From positions 1,116,001 to 1,180,000 of the forward strand of contig NADL03000599.1 in the NCBI GenBank assembly GCA_002205965.3: a DNA stretch of 64,000 nucleotides. Direction: 5' to 3'. Origin of the DNA: Kappaphycus alvarezii. Taxonomy: Eukaryota > Rhodophyta > Florideophyceae > Gigartinales > Solieriaceae. Within the stretch, counting starts at the first letter, position 1. The number at the start of each line of letters is the position of its first letter. Shown here piece after piece: positions 9,913 through 19,400 of the stretch. A program made the translations under genes and the position numbers. The notes under the pieces were generated by a model that had not been told where the DNA came from, ran no database searches, and saw only the letters and a program-made list of their open reading frames with translations.

Positions 9913-10710
9913 GTGTCATACCGACTTGTGGTGGAACAGGGAGAAACTGACCGTTTGGAAGTTCAGACTTATTCGGCATGCGTGCTCTTAATTTCGAGAC
10001 ATGCCCATGACAAGATGGACGAGAGCGGCATCCCGCGGCGAGCCATTTGTGGCGATGCCGCGACGACGAATGTCGGAAGCACGCAGGGGGAGACATCTAG
10101 TCTGCCTGAGATCACGGCGCCAAGATACGTGGAAACTATGGCGGCCGATCCAATCCATGGAACGCAGCTTTGGATTTCGAAGACGGGAACAGGTCGCGAG
10201 CCCTCGCATGACTCCGACATTGAGATGCGAGTAGGCGACATTTCCGAAGATGCCGACGAGGAGACCGACGACGAGAACCTGACGCCTGTGTCTGGAATGA
10301 CGGAGTCTGACTTCGACAACAGTGACGCGAAGCGCCAAAGTGAGGGAGGCAATGCTGATTGGCACATAAGAAACTTCGTCGGAAGACCGCGATGACAAGG
10401 ACAGTGATGTCGACGACACCAACGAGGTCAAGGAAGCCAACAACTAACGAGCAAATTTGGGGATAAAGACGTAACGGTAGCTGAGTGCCAGGTAAATAAA
10501 CGACAGTGATGGCCACAACGTCGCCGGCCTCAACTACAAACAGATGAAACTGGCCGACGCAGAAGACGTCAAGCCCGCCGAGACGCCTGTGCACGGAGAG
10601 GCGCTGGACGATGAAGACACGACAGAGAGCGAGATATTTCGTCACTCTGACGGTGAACTGCGCGTGACCGGCACTCTGAAGCCGCAGAAACAAGTTTAGT
10701 TTCGGCCTTG
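9913..10710 (+). pseudogene. Acidic low-complexity coding remnant with frame changes
   Basis: Three successive open stretches in different frames encode Asp/Glu-rich sequence. The first (9913-10395) ends in EDADEETDDENLTPVSG. The second (about 10370-10446) reads DDKDSDVDDTNEVKEANN. The third (about 10497-10699) reads NDSDGHNVAGLNYKQMKLAD and ends KPQKQV-stop. Similar composition and a repeated GACAGTGATG word suggest one ancestral gene with indels, possibly a gag-like ORF of the surrounding element in sense orientation. No family is recognised. Confidence 0.35.
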
Positions 10711-11307
10711 TGGGAAGGCTTGTGGTCTTTCGCTGAAGGCGCAAAGAGAGGTGCTTCGAAGACTTGTTTGTACCCTATGAGGGTGTTTTTCTCAGTCTGT
10801 CGCCAGGGCACTGATGTGCTCCGATAGATTGAGTTTACGTAAGGTTCGGAGAAAGGGAGCTTTGTTGTCTGCCGAGGAAGGCTTTGTGACGCTGCAGGGC
10901 CTGTTCATGCGAATCCAGGCCTCTGTGAATCATGCGGAGACAAGTATGTTTCGGCCTTGTGAGAAGACTTGCAGAGATTTGCAAGGAGGCTCATGTTATC
11001 GCTAAATAAGTAAGGCTATGTAGTAATTGGTTTATGCGGACGTAGACATCGCGGAACTGCGAAGGATCGATGTTCTACCATTGTAGATTGTATGGAACAG
11101 TGAGGTTCCACAGTTTTCTCGCGGAGGATTCATGTCCGCTGCCACGGAACGAGCCATGATGTTATGAACAACAACAAAGACCAAGTTTCAAGGGTTCATT
11201 TTCAGCATCTAAAACGATTCATCTCTACAAAATTGCCCAACGTACCTCCTATCTCGTGTAAGCAAAAGGTATTCAACGAGGACGTTGAACATTGGGAGGA
11301 GGCAATG
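10711..11307 (+). other. 3' internal region of the LTR element, with polypurine tract
   Basis: No gene recognised. TTTCGGCCTTGTG(A/G)GAAG occurs twice (about 10699 and 10948). The purine-rich GGGAGGAGGCAATG at about 11294-11307 abuts the 3' LTR and should be the polypurine tract. Confidence 0.5.
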
Positions 11308-11638
11308 GTGAAACAGGACAACACGAATGCTGTGGCGAAAGTGCCGTGTATCGCGTTTACAAATGTTCGAATCTCCGTATTTGCGTCCCTTCGATCGACT
11401 TGCGACCATTTATTCTCTATATTAGCAGAGAGATGGCGAGAGAGTATTCCTCGGGCATCGAACGCCATCAATTGCGCCACGAAACGGGGTCTCCAGCAGT
11501 TCTGCCGTCAAGGAAGTCATCCTTACGTCTATATGGAGAGAAAGATTTGAGGAGCACGAACAAACGTCTGGCCGTGCATTCGTTACATCTGTTGCTCTAC
11601 ATTCAGTAAATGGTTTGGCATTTCCAAATCTGTTTCAC
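11308..11638 (+). repeat. 3' LTR of the PARP-interrupting element
   Basis: 331 bp, the partner of 7448-7778. The PARP reading frame appears to extend back into this repeat through a TTG, but the same codons occur in the left copy, so they are LTR and not PARP. Confidence 0.88.
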
Positions 11639-14007
11639 TCTGCCAGTCACGGCGTCATTCACTCGGACCATACCGTAACCCCTCCCATCGTGTATGATGC
11701 CATGCTCGTCTTGCTTGACATTCAGAAAAATCATGACAAGTACATCGTCTTGCAGTTGATCCACGAGGCGAATCACATCCAACCGTTTCTTGTCTTGCAA
11801 CGATGGGGACGTACGGGCACCGCCGGCGGTTCCATGACTCAACGCTTTGTTCAATTAACCGATGCCCATGCCGCTTTCGTCGGAAAGTTTAAGCAGAAGA
11901 CCGGCTTGGAGTGGCATCGCAGGCACGCGCGACCGGTTAGTGGCAAGTATCGATTCGTGGAACAGGACTTTCGCGCAAAGTATTTCGCGTCGGTGTCGGA
12001 TACGCCAGTGTGGCAGTACTGGGTTGATGATGGTGTTGATGGGAAGCCTACCGCTTGGTATCCGTATGATCATCACGGCAGTGTCCTGGTCGAGCAACTG
12101 TATCTTGAGTTTCAGAGCAACGCTTGGTTGAGCACTAGGGTTGTGGCCAGTGGTGCGTATTCTTACCTTGTCAATTTGGACGTCATGACTCAGACCAATG
12201 TTGTTCATCCTAATCATACCATTCGTCGTATCCGTCGAGTGCCTCAAGGGGAGTACGCGGACGGCGGACTGAGTACTAGTTGTCACTTGGGCGTGCCTGC
12301 TGTTGTCAACCCGCTTGCTGTGTGTGCTGTGAATGTGAAGAAGCCTAATGTACTGCCCGCGCCGTTGACGCCCCCGGTTAAAGTAGAACCGGTCCCTCCG
12401 GCTGTCGCCGCTGGCAGTGAAGATTATAAGGATGTTAAGAAGAGGAGTTCAAAGAGATTGGCAGCGGTGAAGGCAAAGGAAGAGGAGCTGGAGGACCATG
12501 TGGTTGAGGATGGAAAAACAACTATTCTCGTCGATGAGGCTTGTCCGCAGGCAGGGGAATACTATGTTGTGGATGACTTTGATGCCACGTTGAATCAATC
12601 CAATATTATGGATGGCAGTAACAATAATAAGTACTACAGGATCCAAATGCTATGTCATGAAAAGAATGGAACTTTTCACGTGTGGACGAGGTGGGGGAGG
12701 GTCGGCGAAACACGCGGGACGCAGACAAAGCAGATGGGTCCGTTTAGTGATGAAAATGCAGCATATCGGCCGTTTAACAAGAAATTCCGTGAAAAGTCCG
12801 GGAATGACTGGACCGCCCGCAAGACGTTTGTTCCCAAGAAAGGCAAGTACGAGTTGCTAGAAATAGACCATGGTGCAAAAAAAGAGCAGGAGCCGCTTGT
12901 GCTGACATTTCCGAGCTCAAATGCATATGTTGAGTATCTACCGTCCTCTCTTCCGAGGGAGAACCGTGAATTGATCGATTTGCTGTTTGAAAAGAATGTT
13001 TACGAGGACGCTCTAAGACAATTCGACATAGATATCCGCAAAATGCCCTTGGGTGCCTTGTCCGTGAACCAAATTGAAAAGGGCGTGGCAGTGTTGGAAG
13101 AAATTGAAGATCTACTGAAATCCGGATCTCCCCCGCGTCTAGAATTGGAGCGGTTGTCCTCCAAATTTTACACGATACTTCCCCACGACTTTGGAAGGCG
13201 ACGACCCCCAGTCATTGCGACGACGACGAGTTTGCTTCAGGCGTGTTACGATGAATGCAATGTCCTGTTGGACATGGAGAAGGCCACGTCGTTGATGTCA
13301 GAGGCCGCGAAGAAGACTGAAGAGGGGCAGAATAGTGAAGAAAAGAAGAAAGTCCCGCACCCGACAGAAGCGCAATATGCCTCTCTCAAAGCCGAGTTGC
13401 GCCTGGTCGATGAGGATAGTGAGGAGCACCAAGTGGTTCGTCAAGCGTTCCACACCACGAAAGGCCACTACAAAACTTCAAAACTACTCAATATTTGGCG
13501 GGTAGAAAGGGAGGGGGAAGCCGCGCGGTTCAAAGCGGTGAGATGCAATAACCATCGGCTGCTTTGGCACGGGAGTCATATCGGGGCTATATCAGCAATT
13601 CTGTCTACCGGACTTAGGATCATGCCTACAGCGGCGGACGAGTTGGGAGGGGTATTTACCTGGCGTCCGAAAACGGCAAAAGTCAAGAATATACTGTACC
13701 AGCATCTCGACAGAACATTGGTTGCATGTTCCTTGCACAGGCTGCCCTGGGGAAGATTTGTGAGATACAGCAAGACGATTCGACGCTAACGAAAGTGCCG
13801 AAAGGTTACCATTCCGTGCGTGCCTGCGGGCAGCAAAACCCTTCGCAGTTTTCCGACACAGAACTGGACGGAAAAACTGTTCAGGTGCCAGTGGGAGAAC
13901 CCCAGAACAACCCGGCGGCTGCAAACAGTGAGTTTTTTCAAGATGAGTTTCTCATATACAACGAGGCTCAAGCAAGGATCCGATATGTAATTACTGTACG
14001 CAAGTAG
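11639..14007 (+). pseudogene. PARP body: WGR, WWE, WGR, helical and catalytic ART domains; frameshifted
   Basis: Poly(ADP-ribose) polymerases attach ADP-ribose from NAD+ to nuclear proteins, and WGR domains sense DNA breaks. Numbered from the TTG at 11615, a WGR domain spans about 25-125 (QRWGRTG at 62-68). A WWE domain spans about 133-209 (VWQYW, AWYPY, LDVMTQTN, TIRRIRRV). A linker with the basic run KKRSSKR follows, then a third WGR at about 312-425 (TRWGRVG). The helical regulatory domain spans about 440-600 and the ART domain begins at LLWHGS (His652). After GLRIMPTAADELGG the frame breaks at 13646-13651. The adjacent frame continues with GIYLASENGKS (Tyr codon 13657-13659) and runs to TAG at 14005, with Glu at 13945-13947 in DEFLIY. 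The full H-Y-E triad is thus encoded, but in two frames one base apart. With the LTR insertion upstream the gene is probably dead, unless the base is an assembly error and expression starts here. Confidence 0.86.
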
Positions 14008-14793
14008 ATTCTAAAGTTGGTTCTGCTTGGACTGGAAATCGCGATTGAATTTGATTACGTAGTGTTGCATAAACCTAGTTGAGAACGAGTACATTGGCTC
14101 ACTGCAAGTTTGCCTCAAAGACGCTCCTTGTAGTGGAAAGCTCGCAAGTGTAGTGCTTGTGCCCCATTTCTTTTAGGTGAGGATTCAACTGTTGTCCAAA
14201 GGCTGATCATTTCCCGACCGATCTGGAAACGGGAGAGTTCAGATTGCCGCGCTGACCTAACATGGTTATGTGCTGGGGCTTTTCTGCTGTTTTCCGCGAT
14301 AGCTTTTTTTGTTCTTATTGCGCATCAATCGGGAGTGGGTGTAGGTGCCTCCACGACGGCAAACTAACGTTGGACATCGGTTGCAGGGATGCCTAGAACA
14401 GCTGACAGGCAAGTGAGAAAATACTGTTCAAGTTGACATCAAGTTATAATTTGAATAGTAATGCAGAATAATTGTTGTAGAAGCCACTGTACATGCAAAT
14501 CAGTGCCGCTATCCTTGAATATTCGTGTTTAGCAAGGAACAACGGTAGACCAAGGACAGAATATTCACTGGTTCTTCCCTCGGGAATAGGAGATTGAGGC
14601 CTAGCATAACTATCTAATCGATAAAAAGTTATCTATTTGCAAAAGGTACCGTACTTTGGTATACAGGGAAAGAAAGATGGACGCACTTTTCAAATAATGT
14701 TAAGTGACAATCGCAGTATCAGTATCTCTGCATACAGTGCTTCCTAAGATAACAGCAAAGAGAAGAAGAAACTTTACTTCATTGAGTAAGATT

Positions 14794-14830
14794 GAGACGC
14801 ACTCTCCGAGACTCTCCGAGAGTGCGTCTC
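14794..14830. repeat. Perfect inverted repeat, 13-bp arms
   Basis: Arms GAGACGCACTCTC (14794-14806) and GAGAGTGCGTCTC (14818-14830) enclose an 11-nt loop ending in CTCTCC. The loop region also contains a direct repeat of ACTCTCCGAG. Confidence 0.9.
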
Positions 14831-14844
14831 TATCTTCCCTTGCC

Positions 14845-14882
14845 TTGTACGTAAGTATGACTCTCCTCATACTTACGTACAA
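14845..14882. repeat. Perfect inverted repeat, 16-bp arms
   Basis: Arms TTGTACGTAAGTATGA (14845-14860) and TCATACTTACGTACAA (14867-14882) enclose the 6-nt loop CTCTCC. It lies 14 nt from the preceding hairpin, which has the same CTCTCC in its loop. Confidence 0.92.
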
Positions 14883-15622
14883 ATCTAACTAGATAAAATA
14901 AAAACCAAGGACCTTGTGGCATCATAACAGGGGTTAATGTATTTCCTAGTCCGACAGGGTCTGCCGCTGCAGAACTGACCTGGTGCCTTCTCTTCTCGCG
15001 TACTTAACAGCTCTTCCTGCGAGCTTACCATCGGGGGTACCTGCACACATGAACAGACTTATCCTGCACTGTATACCAATTTTTTGGCGGCACGAGATGG
15101 AACACTAGGGAAACGCTATTACGCTATTCGATGTAGCGTCGCTGTTGCGATCCCCGCTTACCCACTACGGTATCAAATGTAATTGTTTCACCACACCATT
15201 TCTCGGCTAAGGGGACCATGTATGATGTGGTGCAATCCCATCAAATATACACAGTCCCCAGTAGATACTGAACGCATTACACTTCTTCTTCTTCTTCATT
15301 AGGAGGGAGGATGTTACTTGACCAATCAAACATTCTAAAGTAGCCATACCACTACCTACAGTGAATCAGGTTTGACGATTTAAAAGAACAAACTCCACTC
15401 AGCTTTTGCAAAGGACTATTGTACTCATATGAGTTCATAGTACTGTAGGATACAGTATGAAACCGTTTGATCCATTAATAATAAAGGGTTTTTTTTATAA
15501 TACATAAAGTAAAGATGATTATATATTAATAATGGGGCCGAAGTTTATTTCAATTGATGGTAGAACATTGATCTAAAACATAATAAATGAGCCACTGGGG
15601 TACCACCACCTGTTACAGTACA

Positions 15623-15627
15623 GTACA
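15623..15627. repeat. Target-site duplication GTACA (left)
   Basis: GTACA lies immediately left of the copia element and again at 21076-21080 immediately right of it. Confidence 0.85.
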
Positions 15628-15870
15628 TAAAGATGAGAAAGGGTCGGAGCCTTCCTTCCCCAGGACTCCGGTGGCGAGGACGCCACTCCCTTTATTTTAT
15701 ATGCTCCCCGAGCTCACCCGACGGCGGGTCGGTAGCCCTCAGGGAATGCATCCCATGTCATGCTGACACTAGGGCTAATGTAATTACTGGTCCCTCCAGC
15801 CGGACCCGGCTTTGCCCCTCTGTGGGCACATTTCAGTACAGCTAGCGGCGCACACAAGTGGTCTCTATCA
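15628..15870 (-). repeat. 3' LTR of the copia element
   Basis: 243 bp. On the plus strand it begins TAAAGATGAG and ends TCTATCA. It contains a spurious 70-codon open frame on the plus strand (15633-15845), repeated identically in the other LTR. Confidence 0.93.
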
Positions 15871-16432
15871 CCCCTCCTCGCCGCTAGCCCAACAAAGCAC
15901 CTCTCAATAAGTGCAAGAAGCAATACTCACAGCAACCTCATCGTTGACACACCCGCCTATCTGAGATGATGAAAACTCAAAAATAAAGTTGATCACAGTG
16001 CACACACTGGAATTGAACTCACTTAAATCTATTTCAGAAACACTCCCAAACCAACTAGGCCACAAGTTCTTCAAATATTTGCCATTCAAATTGAATATCC
16101 CAAGATAGGCCACGTGTAACCATAATCATGAATTCCAATTAAATCTGGAGGGTTTCAGAGGGTCTGGTATAAAAGGGTCCCGCAAAATTTGCACTAACGT
16201 GAACTGTTCGCAGTGAACCCTGAAGTGACTGACCGCTGTAGCGAATTGAGGGCCAAACCACACCCGGAAACGGGTGTGGGGAGGAAGAGGTGTTGTCCAC
16301 GAAAGTGTAATTCCCCGTCACTGAAGGTACCGCAGCCAAAGAGGCAAAAAGCCTAGCCATAAAAGTTAGACGTTACCTTTTGCTCTTCTTTTGCAGCAAA
16401 TCCAAGTTCCAAAGGCACTTTCGTTGAGTGTA
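15871..16432 (-). other. Copia 3' untranslated region and polypurine tract
   Basis: The 562 bp between the gag-pol stop and the 3' LTR have no gene. CCCCTCCTC at 15871-15879 is the polypurine tract on the minus strand. A short palindrome, ACCCGGAAACGGGT, lies near 16263-16276. Confidence 0.6.
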
Positions 16433-19400
16433 TCACTTCGAACTTCTAACACAGCAAATTTTGCGATGCTTCTCTAGCGTGCGACGGTCAACAGACTTAG
16501 TCAAGATGTCTGCAGGCTGATCGGCACTGCTAATGTGAACTATCTTTGCAGCTCCAGACTTGATGTGATCGCGCACGTGATGGTACTTGACGTCGATGTG
16601 TTTGCTCTTAGCAGACACTTGGTCTTTCTCAGCGATGGAAACTGCTGCCGTGTTGTCAGAATAAACTGGTGTGGTAAGATTTGGCATCTCGTCAAAATAT
16701 GGCCGGGCGTAGCTCATTTCTAATGCCAGTCTTCGCACCCACGTTAACTCCTTTACGCATGATGAAAGTGCCACATACTCGGCTTCAGCAGAAGATAGAG
16801 CAACGATTGTTTGACGTTGGCTCTTCCAAGCTACTGACGCATCATTAATCGTGATGATGAATCCCGTCGTGGACTTTCGGCATTCTTGGTCTCCAGCCCA
16901 GTCCGAATCCACGAAGGCACGAATGTTGAAGCCATTTGCAGCTGTAGCGAGATTCTTGGTTCTTCTTGGAAACAAAATGCCCAATTGTCTTGTACCAGAT
17001 ATATAGCGTAGCAATCTCTTGACTAAAGAAGCGTGTCGGACAGTTGGACTGTGAACTTGACGTGCTAATGCGTTGACTGCATATGAGATGTCAGGTCTTG
17101 TACATACTGCCAGGTGTAGCAACTCTCCAATTGTTGCACGGTAGATAGAATGATCTCTTTTGGAAAGCATAGTGTCGTTTTCATGTGCAGAAGTAATATC
17201 CGCTTCTTCTGGCAGGGGGGTCCAAGCACCGTTTGCCTCGTAGAGGCCGTGCCTTTCGAGAAGCTCATCGATGTACCTCTTCTGGCAAACCTTGGTTCCT
17301 TCGATTCCTTGATGTATCTCCCAGCCCAAAAACGACTTCAGCTCCCCGAAAAGCTTTACATCGAATTCCTTGCATAGCCTTTCCTTAAAATGCTCGAGCA
17401 ACGGCTTTGAATTGCTGACGAAGGCCATATCGTCAACTATGACAACAAGAATAATGAACTCCTTTCCACATAGCTTGTAGAATACCCGAACGTCAATAAG
17501 AGATTGCTTAAAGCCCCATTTGAGAATGGTTACTGCAAAGAGTGATCCCCAAATTCTTCCAGCTTGACGTAGGCCATACATGGACTTGAGTAGACGGCAA
17601 ACAAAACCAGGCCTTTCTTGTTTTCCAGAGGAGTCTGTGGGCTGCTCCATGTAGACGATAGCGTCGATCTTTCCATACAGATACGCGCTACTTACATCCC
17701 CTCCTTCAACGATGAGGCCTAAAGCAGCGGAAATAGCAAAAAGCATTCGGATGGCTTCTTTGGAAGCGACAGGGGAATAGAGAGAATCAGGATCAAAGTC
17801 AATACCAGGCATTTGCATATCTCCTCTAGCCACACAACGCGCGCGATGAAGATGAGTTTTTCCAGATGTGTCACAGGGTTTGAGCCGAAATACCCATGTG
17901 TACGGTATGACGTGCATCGAGGAATCGCGAAGGACATATTCCCAAGTCCCTCTCGTTCGGAGAGCTTTATATTCTCTGTCGATAGCTTCGCACCAGAGGG
18001 GGTCCAGGATGGCAAGGGCGAAAGAAGTTGGAAGACGAGAGTCCGGATTTCTCTTTCTTGAGGCCGTTGCCCAAGGAAGACATTTCCTTAGTGGTATGCG
18101 ATAAATGGAAAACGCTCTTGCAAGGAGATCCTCTAGCAGTCCATCGTTGAATCCTTCTTCGTGCTGCAATGTATTCTGCCTTGAGATTCCATCGAGGAGT
18201 GAAGATACTCCCGGCAACTGGTCTTCTGAGCAAAAGCGAAAATCCTGCGCTCTGGTCACAATGATGCTCTTCCTCTCTGGAATGTAAATGCGATACAGCG
18301 TCTGCTCGCTTTCCAAACCCACAAAGTTTCCATGTGCAGCTCTTGCGGAGAGCTTTCTGTTCTGCCGGGTTGGAGATTGATATAAGAAGGCAAAACCAGG
18401 CTGTCCAAAAATCGGCAAGTTCTTGAAGTCAATGCGAGTTCTAGAGTCCCATAGAAGTATGGGAATATTTCCATTAATTCGCTCGGAAGGAAGACGGTTT
18501 CGCAGCCAATTCCCGTGACTCATTGCTTCAGCCCAAAGTTGGTCACCTAACTTTGCATCGAATAGTAGGACGCGTGCACGTGCGCCTAACTCCTTCATGA
18601 ATCTCTCGGCGACACCGTTGCTTTGGGGAGCGTTAGGTGGGCTTGCTTCAAGACGGATTCCGTTGCTCAGGGCGAAGTTCTGAACCGTGCCAGAAAGGTT
18701 CTCTCCCGCTCCGTCTAAACGAATGTTGATTACCTTGAAGCCAGTGACGTTTTCAGATCTTTCCTTGTAGTACGTCAGAGCAGGAAATAAATCAGACTTC
18801 TTCTTGATGAAGTACACATCAGTCTTGGCGGTGCGATCGTCGACGAAACCAACGGAGTAATGACTACTTCCCAAGGATGGCTGGGGCATTTTTCCACTGA
18901 TGTCAACATGAACGATCTCAAGAGGGTACAATGTCCTTCGCATGCTTGGCAAAATCGGTCGACGTTGAACTTTTGCAATTGCACAGGGAATACAAAGAAT
19001 ATCTTCCAACAACCGTTTCGGGAACTTTGGGACATCTTCGAATGTGTTCGACAGTCTCATATACCTGCCAGGATGAGGATGACCAGTACGACTGTGCCAT
19101 TCCAAAGCCAATTCCCGCTGGGTTTTTGTGCGGACTGAGTTTAAGCATTGGAAGCACACTTGATCCACGGATGTCGTCTCCATGTGAAAGACTTGAGCAG
19201 ATTGCGGATTTTGGACTTGATTTTCTTCGTCAGGTGGTATTGGAAGACGGTAAAGACCATCATCATCAATCTCAACAATTTTGGTGGGAGCGGTAGATTT
19301 GCGCAATGAAATGACACAGGAGCTGACATCTTCGCGCGCCGGCGGATCCATCGTGAACAACACATTGAGAAACTTCGTAAGTACCCCAACAGACAGGATG

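Larger units (their letters stand above)
7448..11638 (+). mobile_element. Non-autonomous LTR retrotransposon inserted in the PARP gene, carrying a Uma2-family gene
   Basis: Two 331-bp direct repeats (7448-7778 and 11308-11638) differ at only a few positions. Each begins GTGAAACAG and ends CTGTTTCAC, a perfect 9-bp terminal inversion. Directly after the left repeat is TGGTAGCATCGC (7779-7790), identical to the primer site of the copia element at 20821-20832. Directly before the right repeat is a purine tract, GGGAGGAGGCAATG. The flanks share TCT (7445-7447 and 11639-11641), a possible 3-bp target duplication. The 3.5-kb interior has no reverse transcriptase. It holds an antisense Ty3-type integrase scrap, a degenerate 55-bp repeat array, an intact antisense Uma2-family gene and acidic coding remnants. 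It is therefore a dependent element that would need enzymes in trans. Excising it with one TCT restores an open PARP frame across the site. Confidence 0.85.
14008..15622. other. Intergenic, no gene recognised
   Basis: No coding sequence supported. It holds two perfect hairpins listed separately, a TTC repeat at about 15280-15298, an AT-rich stretch at 15480-15600, and a CAGTA block at 15611-15627 that served as the copia insertion site. Confidence 0.5.

Noticed and set aside
11426-11638. Apparent N-terminal extension of the PARP ORF upstream of 11639 (open from 11426, TTG at 11615)
   Set aside because: The same sequence occurs at 7566-7778 and is bounded by GTGAAACAG...CTGTTTCAC; it is LTR, not PARP.
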